Both the position numbers and the translations under genes were made by a program. The notes below the pieces were generated by a model. That model was not told the DNA's origin. It did no database searches and saw only the letters and a program-made list of their open reading frames with translations. A stretch of DNA of 10,604 bases from an uncultured Bacillota bacterium (GTDB taxonomy: Bacteria > Bacillota_I > Bacilli_A > RF39 > UBA660): assembly GCA_945928335.1 (NCBI GenBank), contig CAMENK010000018.1, positions 1-10,604 of the forward strand, in the 5' to 3' direction. Position 1 is the first letter of the stretch. Each line of letters opens with the position of its first letter. Of the stretch, positions 1-5,628 are shown in pieces.

Positions 1-28
1 CATTATTATTTTTACTATTTCTAGTCAA
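1..28 (-). CDS. possible start of a further gene running off the left edge (very partial)
   Basis: Downstream of the recombinase stop there is a clear GGAGG Shine-Dalgarno (31-35, minus strand). Beyond it a frame stays open to the window edge. If TTG at 26-28 is the start, the peptide begins LTRNSKNNN (with the initiator read as Met). The spacing of 2 nt from GGAGG to TTG is too short to be convincing, and the first ATG (3-1) is 27 nt away, so the start is unsettled. A basic, Asn-rich N-terminus would fit a second recombinase in tandem, which many serine-recombinase elements carry, but that is only a guess. Too little is present to assign a function. Confidence 0.25.
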
Positions 29-49
29 GACCTCCACAAGTAAATAAAT

Positions 50-1927
50 TTATTCTTGACTATAATTTTCATCATTATTTAAAAAATCTTCTTCCGTAAC
101 ATTATCTGGTATTGCTTCAAATAAATCTCTAATATTTACTTTTATATCATTAGGATTATTTTTAGTAGCAAACATTCCCATTGATACCCAGTCTTTATTT
201 CCATTATCATTTGCTTGTAATGGGAATACTCTTATTGGAACTTCATTTTTATGAAGTGGGCCTATATCTAGTTTTCTAGTTTCTTTGTATAAAGTTCCTT
301 TATAAAAATTAACTTCATAACATTCATTTAATCTATAAAAATGTTGCATAACTTCTTTAATGGGTAAATACTCACTATACCTAACTTCACTATCAACACA
401 TATTCCATTAAAATCATAAGTAAATGGTCGTTTTCTATCAATATAACCTTGCTTATATAATTCTTCAAAATCACTATAAAATGTTGATCTAAAATTAACT
501 TGTTTTATTTCGTATGTATTATTTATCATTTCAAGTTCAATATCATCTACATATCGCATAATTATATCTGCTTTTATATCTCTATCTAATAAATCCCAGT
601 TATCATTAAAAGCATAATAACTAATTGGTAATTTTACTTTATTGATAAAGTCCATATCTCTTTTAAGTAAAATATCACTGACAGTAAAGTTTAATTGTTC
701 TGTTTGTTCATTTTCTAATAATTTTGAGTTAATAAGTTCAATTTGTTCTTCAATTATTTTTGTTTCTTCTTTAAATTCTTTTTCTGTAAATAATGAATCT
801 ATATATGCTTTTTTAATTCTTTCTTTTTTAGTATTTAAACTTTTTAATTCTTTACCTAATTCTTCTTTTGGATCTTCTAATTTTGATTTTAATACTGGTA
901 AAAAAAATTCATTTACAACATTATCATATTCTAAAATATCTCCTAGTATTGTTTTAATTGTTTCTTCTATTTTAGGCTCTTTAATTGTTATTTTACAATT
1001 ATTACATTGATAATAGTAATAAACTTTTCCATTTTTCTTTCTTGTTGCATTACCACCTAATATTCTATTACATTTAGGACACCTTAATTTTTGTAAAAAT
1101 AAATATTCTTTATCTCGTTTATAATTTCTTGAATTTTTTCTTTTTTGCACTTGGCATTCCTCCCATAATTCTTTCGATACAAGTGGCTCGACTACATTTG
1201 AATAATATGTTGGATTATTTGTTTTTCTTCCGTGTACAAAATCTCCCTTATAAATTTCATTTGTTAATATTTTTAAAATTGTACTATCACACCAATTTGT
1301 TTTTCCAAATACTTTTTCATCATTATAAATGTTAGCAATAGTTTGGTAGGAATTTCCCTCGTAATATAAATTAAATATTCTTATTACTAGGTCTTTTGTA
1401 AGTGGATCTGGGACAAGTTTTTTATTATTTCTTTTATAACCAAAAGGAGCTTTATTTGGAATATTTCCAACTTTAATTGCTCCAGCTAAACCGATTTTAG
1501 TTCTTTCACTTGTTCTTTCTATTTCATTTTGTGATACCGTAGTTAAAAGTCTTGCAACCATTCTTCCATTTGCATTTGTTGTATTTATATCATCATTTGC
1601 ACAATCTAGGTAGGCATTGTTTTCATCTAAAAATTTCATTATATCTTCCATATCATAAACACTTCTTGTTAGTCTATCTAATTTTAATACTACAATAGTA
1701 TTACATTTTTTCTTTCTAATATCTTCCTTTAATCTTTCAAATTCAGGTCTATAATTACCTGTTTTAGCACTTATTCCAGCATCTGTATAATAATCTACAA
1801 TAGTATAACCTTTAAACTTACAAAATGCTTCTAATCGTTCTTTTTGTTCTGGTAAACTAAAGCCTTCACGAGCTTGATCTTCAGTTGAAACTCTCATATA
1901 AAGACCACATAATTTCTTTTCTTCCAT
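50..1927 (-). CDS. large serine recombinase / integrase with long C-terminal extension
   Basis: Site-specific DNA recombinase of the large serine family, which cuts and rejoins att sites through a phosphoserine link to insert or excise mobile elements. The resolvase catalytic domain spans about residues 6-150: YMRVSTEDQ with catalytic Ser14 and Arg12, and LDRLTRS at 83-89. The recombinase DNA-binding domain is at about 160-275, starting at PFGYKR. A zinc ribbon follows with Cys283/286 and Cys308/311. A Lys/Glu-rich coiled coil, typical of these integrases, lies at about 350-405. About 175 further residues I cannot assign bring it to 625 aa, longer than most relatives (often 450-560). I chose ATG at 1927 because GGAG at 1937-1940 sits 9 nt upstream. 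An in-frame TTG at 1942 would put that Shine-Dalgarno inside the gene. A structured leader with terminator precedes it. It is probably the integrase of an element extending left. Confidence 0.93.
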   Translation of the reverse strand: MEEKKLCGLYMRVSTEDQAREGFSLPEQKERLEAFCKFKGYTIVDYYTDAGISAKTGNYRPEFERLKEDIRKKKCNTIVVLKLDRLTRSVYDMEDIMKFLDENNAYLDCANDDINTTNANGRMVARLLTTVSQNEIERTSERTKIGLAGAIKVGNIPNKAPFGYKRNNKKLVPDPLTKDLVIRIFNLYYEGNSYQTIANIYNDEKVFGKTNWCDSTILKILTNEIYKGDFVHGRKTNNPTYYSNVVEPLVSKELWEECQVQKRKNSRNYKRDKEYLFLQKLRCPKCNRILGGNATRKKNGKVYYYYQCNNCKITIKEPKIEETIKTILGDILEYDNVVNEFFLPVLKSKLEDPKEELGKELKSLNTKKERIKKAYIDSLFTEKEFKEETKIIEEQIELINSKLLENEQTEQLNFTVSDILLKRDMDFINKVKLPISYYAFNDNWDLLDRDIKADIIMRYVDDIELEMINNTYEIKQVNFRSTFYSDFEELYKQGYIDRKRPFTYDFNGICVDSEVRYSEYLPIKEVMQHFYRLNECYEVNFYKGTLYKETRKLDIGPLHKNEVPIRVFPLQANDNGNKDWVSMGMFATKNNPNDIKVNIRDLFEAIPDNVTEEDFLNNDENYSQE

Positions 1928-1951
1928 TAAATCACTCTCCAATCTTCAAAG

Positions 1952-1996
1952 AAAAAAGGCGTCAAAAGTATTAAAGTGCTTAATACTGCTGACACC
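1952..1996 (-). terminator. intrinsic terminator / attenuator in the recombinase leader
   Basis: Two-part stem on the minus strand. The 7-bp base pairs 1990-1996 with 1958-1964 (one G-U). A 2x2 internal loop follows, then a perfect 8-bp upper stem pairs 1980-1987 with 1967-1974 around a 5-nt loop. It runs directly into six T residues (1957-1952). It lies between the recombinase promoter and its Shine-Dalgarno (1937-1940), so it would stop transcripts before the recombinase unless it is overcome. I see no second promoter between it and the gene. That makes it a candidate attenuator rather than a gene-end terminator. Confidence 0.8.
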
Positions 1997-2006
1997 TCTT
2001 AAAGTC

Positions 2007-2036
2007 TTAATAATTATAAAATATCTTCTTAAACAT
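2007..2036 (-). CDS. nine-codon leader peptide MFKKIFYNY upstream of the recombinase
   Basis: A short ORF inside the recombinase leader, reading MFKKIFYNY and ending in TAA. An AAGGGGG Shine-Dalgarno (GGGGG at 2045-2049) sits 8 nt before the ATG, which is ideal spacing. The Shine-Dalgarno is the loop of a perfect hairpin (2036-2058), and the A of the ATG is the last base of its 3' arm. The stop codon is 10 nt before the terminator-attenuator stem (1996). This arrangement of promoter, small ORF, terminator and structural gene is the pattern of leader-peptide attenuation known for some Gram-positive resistance genes. A role in sensing ribosome state is inferred. The peptide could also be chance, as the ORF is only 10 codons long. 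Confidence 0.5.
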   Translation of the reverse strand: MFKKIFYNY

Positions 2037-2058
2037 CTATTTAACCCCCTTAAATAGA
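2036..2058 (-). promoter_or_regulatory. leader hairpin presenting a Shine-Dalgarno in its loop
   Basis: Perfect 9-bp inverted repeat (2050-2058 with 2036-2044) around a loop that is exactly GGGGG on the minus strand. The loop is the Shine-Dalgarno of the 9-codon leader peptide, and the start codon begins at the last paired base. The stem is A/U-rich with a single G-C pair, so it could open easily. It may set how often ribosomes enter the leader. Confidence 0.6.
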
Positions 2059-2078
2059 CATAAATTCTCTTGATAAAC

Positions 2079-2116
2079 ATTCTATCACTTTTTAAAGAAA
2101 TGTCAATTCTTGTCAA
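2079..2116 (-). promoter_or_regulatory. promoter of the recombinase leader, with tandem TTGACA boxes
   Basis: A perfect -35 TTGACA at 2101-2106 and a -10 TAGAAT at 2079-2084 are separated by 16 bp, predicting a start near 2072. A second perfect TTGACA lies at 2111-2116, 4 bp further upstream and 26 bp from the same -10, so it is too distant to be an alternative -35 for it. It may be a repeat within a regulator site. The promoter starts just past the stop of the 90-codon gene, so the recombinase has its own transcript with a leader of about 145 nt. Confidence 0.65.
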
Positions 2117-2117
2117 A

Positions 2118-2390
2118 TTAAATACCTTTTAAATAATCTTCTAATTCTGATAGTTTAATCTTTTGAGATAAATTCTTGATATAAATCTCATTAGAATAAT
2201 TAAAAGCAAGAAATGTAATACCTTTAATAATTATTCTATGTGGCTCGATATAGTTCAAATTTGTTTTATTAATCTTTCTAATATTACCATTAATGATAAT
2301 AGGAGTAGTATTACAAAAACTACATATAAATTCTATTTTGTTTTTTAATTCACTCTCAATTATTAACTCTTTCTTTGTGATATTTACCAT
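2118..2390 (-). CDS. hypothetical 90-aa protein
   Basis: I do not recognise this protein. It is lysine- and isoleucine-rich with no signal peptide or membrane segment. It has a C-S-F-C motif at residues 23-26 that could bind metal only if partnered, because no other cysteines are present. Predicted character is alternating beta strand in the middle (RIIIKGITFLAFNYSNEIYI) and a short helix at the end (SELEDYLKGI). A Shine-Dalgarno AAAGGAG lies 13 nt before the ATG, slightly far. It follows the tRNA-Thr terminator and precedes the recombinase promoter, with all of these on one strand. It could be element cargo or a small control protein, or a core gene at the boundary. Codon use matches its AT-rich neighbours. 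Confidence 0.6.
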   Translation of the reverse strand: MVNITKKELIIESELKNKIEFICSFCNTTPIIINGNIRKINKTNLNYIEPHRIIIKGITFLAFNYSNEIYIKNLSQKIKLSELEDYLKGI

Positions 2391-2420
2391 TTTAACAATC
2401 CATCTCCTTTACTTAAACTA

Positions 2421-2447
2421 AAAAAATACCAACTTCATTAGAAGTTG
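2421..2447 (-). terminator. intrinsic terminator after tRNA-Thr
   Basis: A 7-bp stem pairs 2441-2447 with 2430-2436 around the loop 2437-2440. On the minus strand it is followed, after two bases, by a run of seven T residues (2421-2427). It closes the tRNA-Thr transcript. The 90-aa gene starts about 30 nt downstream, so that gene depends on read-through or on a weak promoter overlapping this hairpin. Confidence 0.75.
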
Positions 2448-2495
2448 ATACATTTATTTAAGTCTAAACTATAAAAGTTCGGACAGATTGCCTAC

Positions 2496-2571
2496 TGGTG
2501 CCGAAAACAGGAATTGAACCCGCAACCTACTGATTACGATTCAGTTGCTCTACCAATTGAGCTATTTCGGC
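2496..2571 (-). tRNA. tRNA-Thr, anticodon CGT
   Basis: A full 76-nt cloverleaf with encoded CCA. The acceptor stem GCCGAAA/TTTCGGC is perfect, the D stem is GCTC/GAGC, and the anticodon stem is ACTGA/TCAGT with loop ATCGTAA. The anticodon CGT is at 2536-2538 and reads the ACG threonine codon. The T arm has loop TTCAATT with two G-U pairs, the discriminator is A, and CCA is at 2496-2498. It lies 75 bp after the end of ssrA and just past the ssrA terminator, with a possible extended -10 (TATATT, 2580-2585) close in front. A dedicated CGT tRNA serves a rare codon in such an AT-rich genome. tRNA genes next to integrases are also common insertion sites. Confidence 0.95.
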
Positions 2572-2610
2572 CTAAATACAATATATCATAAACTTAAATA
2601 AATTAAAATA

Positions 2611-2632
2611 AAAAACTCTAACAATTTAGAGT
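2611..2632 (-). terminator. intrinsic terminator of ssrA
   Basis: A perfect 7-bp stem (2626-2632 with 2615-2621) with a 4-nt loop. On the minus strand the 3' arm leads into a run of T residues. It starts 14 nt after the tmRNA 3' CCA, as expected for the end of the tmRNA precursor. Confidence 0.8.
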
Positions 2633-2645
2633 ATAAATTCAAATT

Positions 2646-2998
2646 TGGTGGAGCTGACGAGTATCGAGCTCGTGTCCAAAATATTAACCATACAAGCGTG
2701 TACAAGTTTAGTTGGTTTATTATTTCAAAAAATATTATGGAGAGCCAACATTCCTATATTTTTCTAAGTCTAGTTAATATTCATTATTTATCCTAGACAA
2801 ATAAATAATATAGTCTACTTTTATGTGTCCCATATCTTTTCTCGTAGACAAAGAAAAGGTGGAACCATCTGCTACCTTAAACTAGGCAAAAGCAGGTGCA
2901 AAATTGTAATCGTTTCCGATTATTTTATTTTTGGATTTATAGTATCCCTACTACCTGCGCTCATACGTACAACTATTCTGTCGAAACATAACAGCCCC
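2646..2998 (-). ncRNA. ssrA: tmRNA (transfer-messenger RNA)
   Basis: tmRNA acts as alanine tRNA and then as mRNA to rescue stalled ribosomes and tag the unfinished protein for degradation. The 5' end (GGGGCTGTTATG, from 2998) pairs over 7 bp with the 3' end (CAGCTCC) ahead of the discriminator A and an encoded CCA at 2646-2648. The TTCGACA element after the 5' acceptor strand and the T-arm-like 3' end are typical. The 353-nt length is standard for one-piece tmRNA. The internal reading frame at 2882-2917 gives tag GNDYNFAPAFA followed by TAG. It is encoded directly behind smpB and rnr, its working partners. It has its own consensus promoter and a terminator. Confidence 0.97.
2882..2917 (-). 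other. tmRNA tag reading frame, (A)GNDYNFAPAFA, stop TAG
   Basis: Reading begins at GGA (2915-2917), chosen by alignment with the B. subtilis resume region, where ATAAC plus one base precedes GGC. The codons give G-N-D-Y-N-F-A-P-A-F-A and then TAG at 2882-2884. With the alanine from the charged tmRNA the tag is 12 residues. The AFA end resembles Mollicutes tags rather than the LAA ending read by ClpXP in most bacteria. The frame is open further upstream, so the resume point could be a few codons earlier. The C-terminal end is firm. Confidence 0.75.
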
Positions 2999-3003
2999 AT
3001 GTA

Positions 3004-3037
3004 ATAGAATTATATCAATTCTATAATTCTATGTCAA
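3004..3037 (-). promoter_or_regulatory. consensus promoter of ssrA, with the -10 inside an 11-bp inverted repeat
   Basis: TTGACA at 3032-3037 and TATAAT at 3009-3014 are both perfect sigma-A boxes with the ideal 17-bp spacer, predicting very strong constitutive transcription. This suits a highly abundant RNA. The predicted start lies a few bases before the mature 5' end at 2998, leaving a short leader for RNase P to remove. Two perfect 11-bp arms (3022-3032 and 3004-3014, 7-bp gap) form an inverted repeat that covers the spacer and the -10 box. Confidence 0.9.
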
Positions 3038-3057
3038 TATTTTGTATAAAATAAATT

Positions 3058-3093
3058 ACAAAAACAGATACTAATTAATCTTGTATCTGTTTT
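3058..3093 (-). terminator. terminator overlapping the 3' end of smpB
   Basis: An 11-bp inverted repeat (3083-3093 with 3061-3071) with an 11-nt loop. The 5' arm and loop on the minus strand are the last codons and stop of smpB, and the 3' arm runs into TTTTTGT. It would separate the rnr-smpB message from ssrA, which has its own promoter. Confidence 0.65.
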
Positions 3094-3502
3094 CTCTTTC
3101 AATATCTCTTTTCTTTATAGTTTCTCTTTTATCATAAAGTTTTTTACCTTTACATATTCCTAATAGTATCTTAACTTTACCTTTTTTAAAATATAATTTT
3201 AAAGGTATTAAAGTATAATGATTAAGTTCAACTTCTTTATCAATTTTATTTATTTCACTTTTATGAAGAAGTAATTTTCTTTCTCTTCTTTCATCATGAT
3301 TAAATCTATTACCTTCTTCATACTTAGCAATAAACATATTAGTAAGAAAAACCTCTCCCTTTCTAACTCTAGCATAAGCATCATCCATATTCGCAGAACC
3401 TTTTCTTATACTTTTAATTTCAGTTCCTTTAAGTTCTATCCCACATTCTATTTCTCTTTCAATAAAATAATTAAACTTTGCTTTTCTATTAAGTATTTCC
3501 AT
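3071..3502 (-). CDS. smpB: SsrA-binding protein SmpB
   Basis: Small protein that binds the tRNA-like domain of tmRNA, brings it to stalled ribosomes and places its C-terminal tail in the empty mRNA channel. Family signatures appear in order: NRKAKFNYFIERE near the start, ELKGTEIKSIRKGSAN at about 23-38, NMFIAKYEEGNRFNHDERRERKLLLHK at about 55-81, and IPLKLYFKKGKVKILLGICKGKKLYDKRETIKKRD at about 99-133. The length of 143 aa is slightly below the usual 145-160, because the basic tail is short (ERENRYKIN). The start codon touches the rnr stop, with GGAGG inside the last rnr codons 5 nt upstream, so it is translationally coupled to rnr. It ends in TAG, within a terminator hairpin. Confidence 0.98.
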   Translation of the reverse strand: MEILNRKAKFNYFIEREIECGIELKGTEIKSIRKGSANMDDAYARVRKGEVFLTNMFIAKYEEGNRFNHDERRERKLLLHKSEINKIDKEVELNHYTLIPLKLYFKKGKVKILLGICKGKKLYDKRETIKKRDIERENRYKIN

Positions 3503-5581
3503 TTAGTCCTCCACAAGCATAAAATCAACATGTCTAGTTTCTTTATTAGCTGCAATACATCTAACTCTTACTTTATCACCTAAAGTTAGTGCAATACGTT
3601 TTTTTCTATTAAAATAACATAATCCATCATCTGATAAAGTATAGTAATCTTTTATTGTATCTAAACTAACAAAACCACAGATATAATTTGTTGTTTCAAC
3701 AAAAAATCCTTTCTTTAATAAATCATCTACATAAGCATCATATTCATCACCTATATGTTTTTCCATATACTCAGCTATCTTCATATCATTTACAGCATAT
3801 TCACATTCATCACTTCTTCTCTCAGTCATACTTATATGATCACATGCTTCACTTAAACCACTACAAAATTTATCTAAACTTACCCCAATATCCATTTTAA
3901 ATAAAACCATCTTAACCATATAATGAATAAGTAAATCAGAAAATCTTCTAATAGGGCTTGTCTCATGAGTATACTTCTTACTTCCTAATCCAAAATGTCC
4001 AATATTTTCTGTAGAATAAACCGCTTTTTGCATACTTCTAAGTAATTTTCTATTTAATAAATTCTCATCCTTTACACCTTTTAAACTACTTAAAATATTT
4101 TGAATATCTTTATTAGTAATATTGGAATAATCAAACTTACCTTTCAATTGATATCCTAGTCTACTAACAAATCTTATAAATTCCTCTATCTTTTTAGGAC
4201 TAGGTTTACCATGTATTCTATACAACCCATATTTACATTCTTTAGTAATTAAATCAATAGTTGTTTCATTACTAGCTATCATAAAATCTTCAATTAAATT
4301 TTCTCCTAATCCTTGAGTTCTTTTTTTAATATCTGTAACTTTACCATTTTCATCAACTATAAGTTTAATTTCATCACTATTAAATTCTATTTCTCCACGT
4401 TCAATTTTTCTTCTTTTTAATATTTTAGATAATTCTAACATTTTTCTTAATGTATCTTCAAACTCCTCATATCCTTCAACATGTCCACCACCAAGTATAA
4501 TATTTACATCATCATAATTCATTTTCTTTCTAGATTTAATTAAACTAGGATACAATTTTTTATTTACAAAATTTCCATTATGATCTATTTCCATTTCTGT
4601 CGTAACCGCGCATCTAACAACTCCTGGATTTAAAGAACAAATTCCATTAGATAATTCTACAGGTAACATAGGTTCTACTTTATCAGCCATATATGTAGAA
4701 TTTCCTTTATTATATGCATCATTAAATAAAGCACTACCAAATTTAACATAATTAGTAACATCTGCAATAGATACTTTAAGTAAATAATTTCCATTATTAA
4801 GTATTTTTAAACTAATCGCATCATCTATATCTTTAGTATCTTTTCCATCAATAGTAAATATCATTTCATCAATTAGATTTACTCTACCTTCATAATCACT
4901 TTCTAGTACTTCCATAGGTAATGCTTCAACTTCTTTTCTTGTTTCATCACTAAAACCTACTGGTACCCCTATTTCAGCCATTACTTTTAAAGTATCTATA
5001 TCAGGACTATTCTTATGACCGATTTTCTCTATAACTTTAACATATATTGTATTTTTATCTTCTTTAATACTTTTAAGTTTTACTATTTCTCCATCTACCA
5101 CATTAATATCTTTATTTTCAACTAAAGTTACTTCCAAAGGATATTCTTTTAAGAATTTAACATAAGTTACATCATTATCTTGTACTATTTCACCTAAAGG
5201 TAAATTTCTTTCCAATATTCTTATTATTCTCGCTTCAGTATCACCATGTTTCTTAAATACTTCACATAAACAAATATCTCCAGTACAAGCATCTAACATA
5301 TTTTTTTTATTTATAAATATATCTCCAGTATCTAAAAGAAGCCATCCATTACCACTTTGTACTCTTTCTACTTTAGATTTAATATACTCATCAGTCACAA
5401 CTTTAAAAGTATTCTTTTTACAAGAAATAACTTCTCCTTCATTAACTAATTCATATAAAGAATCTAATACAACTTTAACATCTTCAGTTGTATAAACTTT
5501 CTTAATCTTTTTTACTATATCTATAGGATCTAATTTTCTTCCATTACTAGATTTTAATATATTTAATACTTCTTCTTTCAT
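3503..5581 (-). CDS. rnr: ribonuclease R (3'-5' exoribonuclease)
   Basis: Processive 3'-5' exoribonuclease of the RNase II/RNB family, which degrades structured RNA and the non-stop mRNAs released by tmRNA. An N-terminal winged-helix region (about 1-65, with GRKLDPIDIVKKIKK) is followed by cold-shock-like OB folds. The RNB catalytic domain has the acidic cluster TIDGKDTKDIDDAIS at about 243-257 and GLGSKKYTHETSPIRRFSDLLIHY late in the domain. A C-terminal S1 domain follows, ending in HVDFMLVED. At 692 aa it is shorter than E. coli (813) or B. subtilis (779) RNase R and lacks their basic tail. ATG at 5581 is preferred, with GGTGA 5 nt upstream. The ATG four codons earlier has no Shine-Dalgarno. 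It is the first gene of the rnr-smpB unit. Confidence 0.97.
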   Translation of the reverse strand: MKEEVLNILKSSNGRKLDPIDIVKKIKKVYTTEDVKVVLDSLYELVNEGEVISCKKNTFKVVTDEYIKSKVERVQSGNGWLLLDTGDIFINKKNMLDACTGDICLCEVFKKHGDTEARIIRILERNLPLGEIVQDNDVTYVKFLKEYPLEVTLVENKDINVVDGEIVKLKSIKEDKNTIYVKVIEKIGHKNSPDIDTLKVMAEIGVPVGFSDETRKEVEALPMEVLESDYEGRVNLIDEMIFTIDGKDTKDIDDAISLKILNNGNYLLKVSIADVTNYVKFGSALFNDAYNKGNSTYMADKVEPMLPVELSNGICSLNPGVVRCAVTTEMEIDHNGNFVNKKLYPSLIKSRKKMNYDDVNIILGGGHVEGYEEFEDTLRKMLELSKILKRRKIERGEIEFNSDEIKLIVDENGKVTDIKKRTQGLGENLIEDFMIASNETTIDLITKECKYGLYRIHGKPSPKKIEEFIRFVSRLGYQLKGKFDYSNITNKDIQNILSSLKGVKDENLLNRKLLRSMQKAVYSTENIGHFGLGSKKYTHETSPIRRFSDLLIHYMVKMVLFKMDIGVSLDKFCSGLSEACDHISMTERRSDECEYAVNDMKIAEYMEKHIGDEYDAYVDDLLKKGFFVETTNYICGFVSLDTIKDYYTLSDDGLCYFNRKKRIALTLGDKVRVRCIAANKETRHVDFMLVED

Positions 5582-5599
5582 ACTATTCACCATATATAT

Positions 5600-5628
5600 A
5601 TTTTATCAAAATAAAAAAGATAAGTCCA
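5600..5628 (-). promoter_or_regulatory. candidate promoter of rnr-smpB
   Basis: TGGACT (5623-5628) and TAAAAT (5600-5605) are 17 bp apart, with TG one base before the -10 (extended -10, TGATAAAAT). The same TGATAAAAT core occurs before rnhC. The -35 lies in the stem-loop of the secG terminator, so the two signals overlap. The predicted start leaves a very short leader before the Shine-Dalgarno at 5587-5591. Confidence 0.45.

Noticed and set aside
31..40. Ten-base match between 31-40 and the rnr-smpB junction (3509-3518), considered as an att repeat
   Set aside because: It is a shared CTTGTGGAGG Shine-Dalgarno context. Ten bases centred on a ribosome site are not evidence for recombination.
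642..1010. Plus-strand 122-codon open frame inside the recombinase
   Set aside because: It is antisense to the coiled-coil region of a well-supported gene, is hydrophobic low-complexity, and lacks a Shine-Dalgarno. It is a shadow of AT-rich coding sequence.
1129..1335. Plus-strand 68-codon open frame inside the recombinase
   Set aside because: Antisense to the zinc-ribbon and DNA-binding region, Phe/Leu-rich, and without a ribosome site.
1958..2058. Known riboswitch or T-box in the recombinase leader
   Set aside because: The leader is only about 145 nt, with two simple hairpins and a small ORF. I saw no T-box sequence or recognisable aptamer core.
2496..2998. tRNA or tmRNA 3' end as the integrase attachment site
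   Set aside because: No duplicated fragment of either 3' end was found toward the recombinase. Both RNA genes are intact, and the other element end is outside the window.
3296..3583. Plus-strand 95-codon open frame across smpB and the rnr end
   Set aside because: Antisense to two conserved genes and made of Ser/Phe/Ile-rich shadow sequence.
3688..3900. Plus-strand 70-codon open frame inside rnr
   Set aside because: Antisense to the S1 region of RNase R, with His/Leu-rich composition typical of a shadow frame.
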